Below, piece after piece: positions 9,100 through 17,070 of a stretch of 50,502 bases of DNA. How positions within the stretch are numbered: position 1 is the first letter of the stretch; each line of letters opens with the position of its first letter. Under the pieces are notes generated by a model. It saw nothing but the letters and a program-made list of their open reading frames with translations. It was not told the DNA's origin and made no database searches. Origin of the DNA: Chryseobacterium gleum (GTDB lineage: Bacteria > Bacteroidota > Bacteroidia > UBA10329); contig CAMDOM010000019.1 of assembly GCA_945903645.1 (NCBI GenBank), positions 1 to 50,502 of the forward strand, read 5' to 3'. The position numbers were made by a program, and so were the translations under genes.

Positions 9100-9214
9100 G
9101 AGGGCTGGCTAGGGCTACATCTCGCGGTGTGCCGTGTTGTTTTGAACAGAGTTTTCAACCAGTAATATGCTGAATAGCCAGTGTTTGCTAGCGATACAGC
9201 GATTTGGATATTCG

Positions 9215-10912
9215 CTACTGTAGCGTAAGGTTCAATTCTTTGATGTTGCCCACTTTGTCTGTTGTGGCAATGCGCAACGTGTTTTGTCCCGCCATAAAGC
9301 GCTCATCCTTCACATAATAGAGCAAATTGTTCTTGGGGTCGTGCTCCAAAAGCACCCATTGCCCATTGAGGGTGGCGGTGTAGGAAGCGATGCCTGCAAG
9401 GTCGTCTCGCAGAAAAAAGAGCAATGTGTCGATGCGGGCAACGCTGGTGGTTTGCGTAAAGTTTTTGGGGCGCAGTTCGGGCGCTAGGCTGTCGCGCATC
9501 ACCGCATAATCGCCAAAGCTGCGGGTTTTGGTGCTAATCCAAGGGCCTATCACCGTGCCACCTTCGGCCACAGGCTCTCCGTTTTTGTCGAAAGAAACAA
9601 TAAGCAGCTGTTTTGTATTCACGCCCTTAAAAGGATGAATGCGCATGGCCACCGTCATGTAATCCTCCATGGCGGTATAGCGGTCGTGCAAGGAATGAAT
9701 GGGCGAGAAGCAGTCTGCACATGCCGGTTTCATAGCATAGCGAAACGCCACGGTATCATACAAACAGCCCGTTGGAATTGAAACCCGCACATCGCCATTA
9801 GAGAAATTGTTGTCCCGTTGGGGATAAAACACATCGGTTGTGGCACTGGCTGACAGGACCTTGTCGCCTTGCCGAAGCGCGCCTTTAATGCTGAACTTAA
9901 GCGATGAAACGTTGCCAGCATAGTCCTTCAAATCAATTCGAATCGCATACAGTTTTCCATGTTCCACCATGAACATGCCACGATTTGTGATGGCATCATA
10001 TAGCTTCAAATCGTTTGCTGGTGCGATGTAAGACCGATGCACTATGGCGCCATTGCGCACGCGTTTATCAAAATCTATATGGGCATTCACCTTGCGTTTT
10101 TTGTCAAACGCCACTTCGTGCAAGGTGTGGCGATGAATGGATTTTCCGTTCACGCTCACCGTCATGCTGTAGATGCCACAGGCGTTGTCCGAATCCGAAA
10201 AGCGGTCCAATGCCGCTATGCCCACACTTATGGCTCCATTGCCATGTATAGGTAGCGTACTTTTTAGACGATACGACAGGCCATCTATCTCCAATTCAAA
10301 CGCACGTTCGGGGGCAATGCCATCTACCTGCCCATTTTTGGAATGGGTGTAGAGCCACAGTCGCTCCATTTCTGGTCCGCGGTTGTCGGCCACCTTAAAT
10401 CCATATTCCAATGGATTTAATGTCATTTGATTTGCGGTTTCGCGCAGTTCAAAGTGCAAGTGCGGTCCTCCCGAGCCACCGCTGTTGCCGCTTTTGGCAA
10501 TCACATCGCCTTGCTTCACTTTAAACATCGAAGCGGGAATAGTGAGGTCAACCCCAAACTTCTTTTCCAAGTATTGCTGCTGCTTCACATACGCCTGCAC
10601 TTCTTTAGAAAACTCGCGAAGATGGGCGTACACCGAAGTTCGGCCATCGGGATGTTCTATATAGAGCGCTTTGCCATATCCAGTAGGCGATACCACCACG
10701 CGAACAATTGCACCATCGGCAATGGCACGGACGGGCTTGCCTTCTGCGCCATCGGTTTTCAAATCCAATCCCGTGTGAAAATGATTGGAGCGCACCTCAC
10801 CAAAATTGCCCGAAAGCCGCAATGTGCCATCCAACGGAGGACGGTAGTTTGGCTGCTGCGCCATCACAAGTGTGGAAAACATCAGCAGAGCAAAAAGGAG
10901 TATTCCGCGCAT
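9215..10912 (-). CDS. Secreted M23-family metallopeptidase (LytM-like)
   Basis: This encodes 565 aa. The signal peptide is MRGILLFALLMFSTLVMAQ. The peptidase domain lies at about residues 25-170, with Zn ligands H46-x3-D50 (HTGLD) and H153 in PHLHFE, plus catalytic His candidates H97 (YAHL) and H151. The remaining ~390 residues look like beta-rich domains and contain no second peptidase motif. M23 enzymes cut peptidoglycan peptide cross-links, so a periplasmic cell-wall role is expected. A perfect -7 box ends 4 nt before the ATG. Confidence 0.9.
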   Translation of the reverse strand: MRGILLFALLMFSTLVMAQQPNYRPPLDGTLRLSGNFGEVRSNHFHTGLDLKTDGAEGKPVRAIADGAIVRVVVSPTGYGKALYIEHPDGRTSVYAHLREFSKEVQAYVKQQQYLEKKFGVDLTIPASMFKVKQGDVIAKSGNSGGSGGPHLHFELRETANQMTLNPLEYGFKVADNRGPEMERLWLYTHSKNGQVDGIAPERAFELEIDGLSYRLKSTLPIHGNGAISVGIAALDRFSDSDNACGIYSMTVSVNGKSIHRHTLHEVAFDKKRKVNAHIDFDKRVRNGAIVHRSYIAPANDLKLYDAITNRGMFMVEHGKLYAIRIDLKDYAGNVSSLKFSIKGALRQGDKVLSASATTDVFYPQRDNNFSNGDVRVSIPTGCLYDTVAFRYAMKPACADCFSPIHSLHDRYTAMEDYMTVAMRIHPFKGVNTKQLLIVSFDKNGEPVAEGGTVIGPWISTKTRSFGDYAVMRDSLAPELRPKNFTQTTSVARIDTLLFFLRDDLAGIASYTATLNGQWVLLEHDPKNNLLYYVKDERFMAGQNTLRIATTDKVGNIKELNLTLQ

Positions 10913-10916
10913 GGTT

Positions 10917-10924
10917 CAAAGGTA
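10917..10924 (-). promoter_or_regulatory. -7 box TACCTTTG 4 nt before the M23 peptidase start
   Basis: On the minus strand TACCTTTG runs from 10924 to 10917 and ATG begins at 10912. With the usual 5-8 nt between box and transcription start, the mRNA would begin at or inside the start codon. Confidence 0.55.
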
Positions 10925-11074
10925 GTCTTGGCATCTTTGTGTTTCATTCGTACCTAACTCACTTTATCCAAATCAACGTTAAATACTCGCTTTTCATCAT
11001 CCCTTCATTCCATTTTTCTTCTTCTATCAAACGCTTCATTCCTTTAGAAAGAAGTGTTTACTTTCGGCTTCGAA

Positions 11075-11365
11075 ATGAGCGAGCTGGAATTGGTTTTAGA
11101 TAGCCTAACCGAAAAGGTGCGGAAACTGAGCGAACGCCAGCATAAACTTGTTGCTGATAATGAACAATTGGCGCAACGAAATGAGGTTCTGGATCGTGAA
11201 TTAGTGGAGCAAAAAAAAGCCAATCACGCTTTAGAGGAACAAAATAAAGTTGCTAAAATTGCAAGGTCGGTTAGCCCTGATTTGGAGAGCCGAAAAGAGG
11301 AGCGTAAAAAGTTGAATGACTTAGTGCGGGAAATTGACAAGTGCATAGCACTTCTAAATAACTGA
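11075..11365 (+). CDS. Small coiled-coil protein upstream of zapA
   Basis: This encodes 96 aa starting MSELELVLDSLTEKVRKLSE. It is almost entirely a charged coiled coil (heptads through LAQRNEVLDRELVEQKKANH), with no signal peptide. It ends 19 nt before zapA, so the two are very likely co-transcribed. Size, composition and position suggest a cell-division accessory that could partner ZapA, much as ZapB does in proteobacteria. That is inference; no sequence homology to ZapB is claimed. A -7-like TACTTTCG (11059-11066) lies 8 nt before the start. Confidence 0.8.
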   Translation: MSELELVLDSLTEKVRKLSERQHKLVADNEQLAQRNEVLDRELVEQKKANHALEEQNKVAKIARSVSPDLESRKEERKKLNDLVREIDKCIALLNN

Positions 11366-11384
11366 AAACAGAACACCTTAGATA

Positions 11385-11675
11385 ATGGGACAACAAGCCA
11401 TCACCGTTAAAGTAGCAGGAAAAAGCTATCCGATGACGGTAGAAGGTCCCGAAGAAGAAGAAACCATCCGCAAGGCCGAAAAACTAATTCGCGAGCGTAT
11501 GGGGATGTACGAGAAAAATTACGGCATCACCGATGTGCGCGATCTTTTGGGTATGTGTGTTTTACAGTTTGCTACCGAAGCGGTGGCGCAAGAAGAGAAG
11601 TCGAATGAGGTGGAGCTACAATTGGCCAACCGATTGCGATTATTGGAAGAGTCGCTGAATGCGGCACTTGTCTGA
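11385..11675 (+). CDS. zapA: Cell division protein ZapA
   Basis: This encodes 96 aa. The N-terminal ITVKVAGKSYPMTVEGPEEE is the ZapA beta-hairpin head, followed by a helix (ETIRKAEKLIRERM) and a C-terminal coiled coil (EVELQLANRLRLLEESL). ZapA bundles FtsZ protofilaments at the Z-ring. Length is usual for the family. It forms an operon with the coiled-coil gene upstream and is followed by a probable 6S RNA and rny, an arrangement seen in other bacteria (zapA-ssrS). Confidence 0.9.
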   Translation: MGQQAITVKVAGKSYPMTVEGPEEEETIRKAEKLIRERMGMYEKNYGITDVRDLLGMCVLQFATEAVAQEEKSNEVELQLANRLRLLEESLNAALV

Positions 11676-11759
11676 GTATTCGTTCTTTCACATACAAGCA
11701 AAAGCATATGCAGCAGTCAGCAATGGCCGCTGCGATGATTTCCCGCATGGATCAATCGT

Positions 11760-11950
11760 TTGTTGAACTCAACACTAAAATGATTGGGAATAAGCTTAGA
11801 AGTGTTCAAGAAAGGCCTCACTTCTGCCTCGGCAGAAGTTCCTTTTCGAGTAATCGAAATGGAACGGTGGAACTCTGATGCATTTGGCAGTCCCATCAAT
11901 TTCTAATTCGAGTTCACTGTAGACCTATAGATCCGTGCGGGTTTTTTTTT
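11760..11950 (+). ncRNA. ssrS: Probable 6S RNA (6S-Flavo type)
   Basis: The zapA-rny gap folds as one long interrupted hairpin. The outer helix is TGAACTC (11764-11770) with GAGTTCA (11910-11916). The next is TGAT-T-GGG (11781-11788) with CCCATCA (11892-11898). A large internal bubble follows, then GAAAGG (11810-11815) with CCTTTTC (11841-11847), and the apical stem ACTTCTGCC (11820-11828) with GGCAGAAGT (11831-11839). A T9 run at 11942-11950 may end the transcript. A long rod with a central bubble next to zapA is the 6S RNA signature; 6S RNA mimics an open promoter to bind RNA polymerase. The exact ends are estimates. Confidence 0.65.
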
Positions 11951-11974
11951 AACCATCTAAAACCAAATTAAAAG

Positions 11975-13579
11975 ATGATACTGATTGGAATAATTGCCGC
12001 AATAGCCGGTTTGGCAGTTGGAGGTGCAGGCGCATACATGTATACCAGCAAAGCAAATGCTGGCGAAACACAACGGATGCTTGCCGATGCTGAGAAAAAC
12101 GCAAAACACACCGTTGAGGAAGCCGAAAAGTCAGCCAAGCGCACGTTGGATGATGCCAGCAGCAAAGCCGATGTGATTCGCGAACGGAAAATGTTGGAGG
12201 CCAAAGAGCGTTTTCAAGAGCTGAAATCGAAACACGAGGAAGAGGTCAATCAGCGCAATCAAGCGGTGTTGGTAGGCGAAAATCGTATCAAGCAAAAGGA
12301 AGGCTCGCTCAACCAAAAATTGGAAGAAGTGAATCGCGAAATGCAAGCCGCAGAACGCAAGCAAACTACGCTGGATGCGCAGATTGAGCTGTATCAAAGC
12401 AAGGTGCGCGAAGTGGAGGTAGATCGCAATAAGCAAGTGCAGCAGTTAGAACGCATTGCTGGCATCACGGCCGAACAAGCCCGCGAACAGATAATGGAAG
12501 CCCTCAAAGCGGAAGCAAGAACTGGTGCATCAGCCCACATCCAAGAGGTGGTTGCCGAAGCGAAACTAACGGCAGATAAAGAGGCCAAGAAAATCATTAT
12601 TCAAACCATTCAGCGTGTAGCAACGGAGCATGCTATTGAGAATGCAGTATCCATTTTCAACATAGAAAGCGATGAAGTGAAAGGCCGCATTATAGGTAGA
12701 GAAGGGCGCAACATTCGTGCGTTGGAAGCTGCCACTGGCATCGAAATTATTGTGGACGATACTCCAGAGGCCATCATCCTTAGTGGTTTTGATCCGGTGA
12801 AACGCGAAACTGCTCGCCTAGCCCTGCATCAATTGGTAACGGATGGCAGAATTCATCCTGCACGTATTGAAGAAATTGTTGCCAAAACAAGCAAGCGCCT
12901 TGAAGAGGAAATCATCGAAATTGGCAAGCGCACCACAATCGATTTGGGCATTCACGGTCTGCATCCGGAGCTCATTCGCATGATAGGACGGATGAAATAC
13001 CGTTCTTCTTATGGCCAGAATCTTTTACAGCACAGCCGCGAGGTGGCAAACATGTGTTCCATCATGGCCTCTGAATTAGGGTTGGATCCTAAGAAAGCCA
13101 AACGTGCAGGATTGCTTCACGATATAGGCAAGGTGCCGGATGAAGAACCCGAATTGCCACACGCCATTTTGGGTATGAAACTGGCCGAGAAATATGGCGA
13201 GAAGGCCGATATATGCAACGCAATTGGGGCCCACCATGACGAGATAGAAATGACCAGCATGCTTTCGCCAATCATTCAGATTTGCGATGCCATTAGCGGT
13301 GCGCGTCCAGGCGCTAGGCGCGAAATTGTGGAGAGCTACATCAAGCGTATCAAAGAATTGGAAGCTTTGCCGTTATCATTCCCAGGTGTTATTAAAACCT
13401 ACGCTATTCAAGCAGGTCGCGAGCTTCGCGTTATTGTAGAAAGCGAACAAGTAACCGATGCCCAATCAGATGCTATGGCCATCGACATTTCGCAAAAGAT
13501 TCAAGATGAAATGACCTATCCAGGGCAAGTTAAAGTAATCGTTATTCGCGAAAGAAGAGCAGTTTCTTATGCCAAGTAA
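11975..13579 (+). CDS. rny: Ribonuclease Y
   Basis: This encodes 534 aa. The order is an N-terminal membrane anchor ([20 protein letters not shown]), a long coiled coil (~25-200), a KH domain with [15 protein letters not shown], and an HD domain with the metal-binding HD pair at H382-D383 (LLHDIGK). Family length is about 520 aa, so it is full length. Rny is a membrane-anchored endoribonuclease that starts mRNA decay. It follows the 6S RNA locus and ends at a strong terminator. Confidence 0.97.
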   Translation: MILIGIIAAIAGLAVGGAGAYMYTSKANAGETQRMLADAEKNAKHTVEEAEKSAKRTLDDASSKADVIRERKMLEAKERFQELKSKHEEEVNQRNQAVLVGENRIKQKEGSLNQKLEEVNREMQAAERKQTTLDAQIELYQSKVREVEVDRNKQVQQLERIAGITAEQAREQIMEALKAEARTGASAHIQEVVAEAKLTADKEAKKIIIQTIQRVATEHAIENAVSIFNIESDEVKGRIIGREGRNIRALEAATGIEIIVDDTPEAIILSGFDPVKRETARLALHQLVTDGRIHPARIEEIVAKTSKRLEEEIIEIGKRTTIDLGIHGLHPELIRMIGRMKYRSSYGQNLLQHSREVANMCSIMASELGLDPKKAKRAGLLHDIGKVPDEEPELPHAILGMKLAEKYGEKADICNAIGAHHDEIEMTSMLSPIIQICDAISGARPGARREIVESYIKRIKELEALPLSFPGVIKTYAIQAGRELRVIVESEQVTDAQSDAMAIDISQKIQDEMTYPGQVKVIVIRERRAVSYAK

Positions 13580-13620
13580 AACGGTTGCATCACCAGTCAA
13601 AATGCAATGATTGGTTGAAT

Positions 13621-13660
13621 AAAAAAAGTCCGAACTCTACTAGAGTTCGGACTTTTTTTT
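13621..13660. terminator. Bidirectional rho-independent terminator after rny
   Basis: AGTCCGAACTCTA (13627-13639) pairs with TAGAGTTCGGACT (13641-13653). It is flanked by A7 on the left and T8 on the right, so it can terminate rny on the plus strand and the lipocalin-like gene on the minus strand. Confidence 0.92.
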
Positions 13661-13742
13661 AACCAGATGACTTGGTCTAAAGCATCCTCAATTGGTAATG
13701 GTCTTAGAGGAAAACTCGAATTGAGTTGGTTTATTGCGTTGC

Positions 13743-14165
13743 TTATTTCTCCAAAGTCAGGGTATAATCCCACTTTTGGTTGGCATCTACCACTATTGTA
13801 TAAGTGGCAACTTGCTTGTTGGTTAGCTTAGTAACTCGATTCCACACCATATCAGGTTCGTCCACCAAATCAATGATTATTTGGTCGTCAGTAGATTCCC
13901 AGCGGAAAGAACTTACATTGGGATAAGTACCGCCAGCAAGTTGATAGCTATAGTTTTGATACCCTGTGCCATCTTCATCAAAGCGAATGGTGCCTGTTGG
14001 GTTATTGTCTGCTACTGGTATTGTTGCAATATTATTGAAGTAATACAGCCCTTCTACCTTAGTCACTTGCCATGTGGCAAAAAGACTTTCATCTAAATCA
14101 TCATTGGCACAACCAGAGAATACCATAGCGGCAAAGGCAATAAAAAGGATAAGTTTAGATTTCAT
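13743..14165 (-). CDS. Lipocalin-like lipoprotein
   Basis: This encodes 140 aa. The lipoprotein signal MKSKLILFIAFAAMVFSGC places the lipid Cys at 19. The mature part opens with LFATWQVTKVEG and continues with beta-strand-rich sequence (TIRFDEDGTGYQNYSY), like the small Bacteroidota lipocalin-like families. The ligand is unknown. A perfect -7 box TATTTTTG lies at 14203-14196, about 30 nt before the start. It probably ends at the shared terminator near 13640. Confidence 0.75.
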   Translation of the reverse strand: MKSKLILFIAFAAMVFSGCANDDLDESLFATWQVTKVEGLYYFNNIATIPVADNNPTGTIRFDEDGTGYQNYSYQLAGGTYPNVSSFRWESTDDQIIIDLVDEPDMVWNRVTKLTNKQVATYTIVVDANQKWDYTLTLEK

Positions 14166-14195
14166 TGTGCTGTTCGTTTAGTTTGAACCGTAGGT

Positions 14196-14203
14196 CAAAA
14201 ATA
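14196..14203 (-). promoter_or_regulatory. -7 box TATTTTTG upstream of the lipocalin-like lipoprotein
   Basis: A perfect TAnnTTTG on the minus strand, 30 nt before ATG 14165, in the 53-bp gap after the MFS gene. It suggests separate transcription of the lipoprotein. Confidence 0.45.
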
Positions 14204-14218
14204 GAAACTATTGCCTAC

Positions 14219-15487
14219 TTAGCTCGGTTCGTTTGGTTTGGCCAAGTCTTTTTCCAAATCCAATTGTCTTAAACTTGGAAAGATAAATCCTGCGCCAACC
14301 ACGGTTACCAGCGTCATACATCCCCCAAAAACAACTGCCGTCACTGTGCCCATTAGTTTAGCCGTAGCTCCACTTTCAAATGCGCCCAGCTCGTTGCTCG
14401 AACCCACAAACATGGAGTTGACAGCCGCCACGCGACCACGCATTTCATCAGGTGTTTTGAGTTGCAAAATGGTTTGGCGTACCACCATAGAAATACCATC
14501 GAATATACCACTGAGGAACAACGCTAACACCGACAACCAAAAAACCGTGGATAGCCCAAACACAATCATGCACACCCCAAAGGCAAATATGGAAGCCAGC
14601 AATTTGATGCCTGCGTTGCTATGCAAAGGGAAGTACGCCACGCCAAGCATAATGAGAAACGAACCTACGGCAGGTGCTGCCCGAAGTACACCAAATCCTG
14701 TGGAGCCCACGTGTAAAATATCTTGCGCATAGATGGGCAAAAGGGCAATTGCACCGCCAAAGAGCACGGCCACCATATCCAATGCTAGTGCACCAAGAAT
14801 AACGCGTGTGCGAAACACAAAACGAACGCCTTCGCGCAAACTTTGCACAATGCCTTCGCCTATTTTGGTGTTCATTATCGGTTTAGGACTGATACGCAGC
14901 AAGGTGAAAAACGAGAAAACCGCAAAGCCCACTATCACCAGCATAGACCAATGTATTCCCAGCCAAAGAATGGATAAACCGCCCACCGCTGGACCAAGCA
15001 TTGCCCCAATTTGCCAAATAGAACTGCTCCACCCAGCTGCATTGGGATACACATGTCGGGGCACAACTAGGCCAAAGAGAGAGAAAATAGTAGGCCCAAA
15101 AAAGGCGCGGATTATACCCCCAAAAAACACAAGACTATAAATAGCCATAGCTACGTTAGATGCAGAAACAGCGGCAGTTAGCGGTGGCCATGTGAGGGCA
15201 AACAGTCCAACACTAATGCACATAAAAGCAAGAATGCATTTCAGAAGTAGATTTCGCTTTTCGCGTTGGTCAGCAATGTGGCCCGCAAAAAGCGCCAAGC
15301 CAACTGCTGGAATCATCTCCATTAGTCCAATAATTCCCAACGAAAGCGGGTCTTTGGTCAGGCTATAAATTTGCCATTCAATCACTACGAATTGCATGCT
15401 CCATGCGAACACCAAAGCAAACCGCATCAGCAAAAACAACCGAAACTCAGGGAAACGCAACGCGGCATACGGGTCTTTTTTCTCCAT
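14219..15487 (-). CDS. MFS transporter (DHA3/EntS-like exporter)
   Basis: This encodes 422 aa with about 12 hydrophobic segments. It starts MEKKDPYAALRFPEFRLFLL, the usual opening of this MFS branch. The loop motif between TM2 and TM3 is AGHIADQREKRNLL, the MFS motif-A region. A second half-repeat follows (LDMVAVLFGGAIALLPIYAQ). It is an inner-membrane, proton-driven exporter. The substrate cannot be read from sequence; relatives move drugs or siderophores. Confidence 0.9.
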   Translation of the reverse strand: MEKKDPYAALRFPEFRLFLLMRFALVFAWSMQFVVIEWQIYSLTKDPLSLGIIGLMEMIPAVGLALFAGHIADQREKRNLLLKCILAFMCISVGLFALTWPPLTAAVSASNVAMAIYSLVFFGGIIRAFFGPTIFSLFGLVVPRHVYPNAAGWSSSIWQIGAMLGPAVGGLSILWLGIHWSMLVIVGFAVFSFFTLLRISPKPIMNTKIGEGIVQSLREGVRFVFRTRVILGALALDMVAVLFGGAIALLPIYAQDILHVGSTGFGVLRAAPAVGSFLIMLGVAYFPLHSNAGIKLLASIFAFGVCMIVFGLSTVFWLSVLALFLSGIFDGISMVVRQTILQLKTPDEMRGRVAAVNSMFVGSSNELGAFESGATAKLMGTVTAVVFGGCMTLVTVVGAGFIFPSLRQLDLEKDLAKPNEPS

Positions 15488-15633
15488 TCGTTAGTGTGCG
15501 GCTTTGCTTAATTCTTTATTCGGGGTAGAAATTCGCTCAAAGGAAGCAAAGAGAAGCCGAATTCTTTAACCAATGCGCATGGGAATTGATTTTGCAATCA
15601 AACCTTTTCTTCCTTTGTGCTAAATAGCTCCTT

Positions 15634-16200
15634 ATGAAACGGTTCGTCCCTTGGCTTTGTCATCTTATTTACTACCGATTTGGCAGTTGGAAATGCAACA
15701 TGCATGTACCCGAAAACATAAGAAAAGCAGTGGTGATTGTTGTGCCCCACACCGCCAATCGAGATTTTGCCATCGGTATAGGTGCCAGTATCGAAATGCA
15801 TCGCAACAATGGATTCCTTGGCAAGAAAGAGATATTCGATGGCCCTTTTGGCTTTATGTTTCGTGCCTTAGGCGGCATTCCGGTAGATAGAAGTTCGAAA
15901 CACAACATGGTCGACCAAGTGGTCAATATCATCAAAAAAGAGGAGGAATTCTTCTTAGTAATGTCGCCCGAAGGCACCCGAAAACGCACCGAACGCTGGA
16001 AAACAGGTTTTTACCACATTGCAAAAGGACTAAACGCGCCCATTATTTGTGCCTATATCGACTACAAAACCAAGCGGGTAGGGTTGGAGCACATCCTGTA
16101 TCCAACAGACGATGAGGCCGCTGATTTCGCGAAAATTGAAGCATTTTACAGCACTGTTACTGCTAAGTATCCTGAAAAATTCAATCCTAAAGTGAAATGA
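15634..16200 (+). CDS. 1-acylglycerol-3-phosphate acyltransferase family protein (PlsC-like)
   Basis: This encodes 188 aa. The acyltransferase motif H39-x4-D44 (HTANRD) and the substrate motif P112-EGTR are both present with family spacing. It should transfer an acyl chain to a lysophospholipid or related acceptor at the inner membrane. It is shorter than classical PlsC (~240 aa) and has only a weak N-terminal hydrophobic segment, like the compact Bacteroidota versions. Its stop overlaps the next ATG (ATGA), so it forms an operon with the DUF4112 gene. Confidence 0.88.
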   Translation: MKRFVPWLCHLIYYRFGSWKCNMHVPENIRKAVVIVVPHTANRDFAIGIGASIEMHRNNGFLGKKEIFDGPFGFMFRALGGIPVDRSSKHNMVDQVVNIIKKEEEFFLVMSPEGTRKRTERWKTGFYHIAKGLNAPIICAYIDYKTKRVGLEHILYPTDDEAADFAKIEAFYSTVTAKYPEKFNPKVK

Positions 16201-16565
16201 CAGCGGTAGAAGAAAGCAAACCCAAGTTGCCCAAAGAATTGGAATTGGCGCAATCGCTTACCACCTTGCTTGACGACCGCTTTCGTATTCCCATTATTGG
16301 TGTGCGATTCGGAGTGGACTCTCTTTTGGGTCTTATACCCGTGGCAGGCGATGCCGTTTCGTTTGTCATTTCTGGCCTTATCATTTCCACCTTTATTCGC
16401 CATGGCATGCCTAAGCGTTTGATTGCGCGTATGATGCTGAATAGTGGACTCGATTTTATGTTTGGCTCCATTCCTCTGCTAGGCGATGTGTTCGACATGG
16501 CGTTCAAAGCCAACAGACGCAATTTGAAACTGGCTACGGACCATTTTAGCAAGCAGCCAAAATAG
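16197..16565 (+). CDS. DUF4112 membrane protein
   Basis: This encodes 122 aa. Signatures are LLDDRFRIPIIGVRFGVDSL, LGLIPVAGDAVSF and the related SIPLLGDVFDMAFKANRRN near the end, with two hydrophobic stretches. It is a small membrane protein of unknown function. ATG 16197 overlaps the acyltransferase stop (ATGA), which implies translational coupling and perhaps a shared role in membrane lipids. Confidence 0.85.
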   Translation: MTAVEESKPKLPKELELAQSLTTLLDDRFRIPIIGVRFGVDSLLGLIPVAGDAVSFVISGLIISTFIRHGMPKRLIARMMLNSGLDFMFGSIPLLGDVFDMAFKANRRNLKLATDHFSKQPK

Positions 16566-16607
16566 AATAGCCGAAAACAATACCCTACTCCTTTGCGTTC
16601 GCACTGC

Positions 16608-16991
16608 ATGGAACGTCCCGATTCAGTTTTGCAAGGCATTCGGCCTGTGCTTCATTTGCCCGAAACTCCAGATTGCAACGTTGTGGAGCACTTTCAGAAT
16701 ACCGTGCTGCGCCCCATTATCAAATTTCAGCACCACCTTATTTTGAGCATGGTGACGCAGCATTCCAGTTATGTGCCTGCGAAGCTGAAGGTACTCACCG
16801 ATGCACAATTTCTGCAGGCCATACGCATCCTGCTGCAAAGCAACATACCCCTGCGCAATCAGCTTATTGGGGCTGTATTGGGGTTGTTTACCATGCCTGA
16901 GTTTGAAGTTTATTCCTTGCATACCACAGAATTGAACAGGCGTATCATTCAAATGATAGCCCAGCGGGTGTCAGACACAGTGAGGGCGTAG
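16608..16991 (+). CDS. Conserved-looking protein of unknown function
   Basis: This encodes 127 aa from ATG 16608; an in-frame TTG at 16593 is the only longer option. It opens MERPDSVLQGIRPVLHLPET. It has no signal peptide and no known motif. I recall similar short Bacteroidota proteins, some labelled glyoxalase, but no glyoxalase metal-site pattern is visible, so I give no function. The C-terminus is helical (TTELNRRIIQMIAQRVSD). Confidence 0.7.
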   Translation: MERPDSVLQGIRPVLHLPETPDCNVVEHFQNTVLRPIIKFQHHLILSMVTQHSSYVPAKLKVLTDAQFLQAIRILLQSNIPLRNQLIGAVLGLFTMPEFEVYSLHTTELNRRIIQMIAQRVSDTVRA

Positions 16992-17042
16992 ACTTCTACT
17001 GTCAAATTCGCTACGGGGCGCTTATCCTTTTTCCCTGCAACC

Positions 17043-17050
17043 TATATTTG
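17043..17050 (+). promoter_or_regulatory. -7 box TATATTTG upstream of the paaZ-like gene
   Basis: A perfect TAnnTTTG that ends 20 nt before ATG 17071. It predicts a short leader of about 12-15 nt. Confidence 0.5.
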
Positions 17051-17070
17051 GGCTCTTATCGAAAAACACT

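Noticed and set aside
10427-11103. Plus-strand frames of 131-176 aa across the M23 peptidase start
   Set aside because: They are antisense to a well-supported signal peptide and peptidase domain and show no domain of their own.
11708-11878. 56-codon frame between zapA and rny
   Set aside because: It overlaps the paired blocks of the probable 6S RNA, has no recognisable domain and shows no ribosome or promoter signal; chance reading of a structured RNA is more likely.
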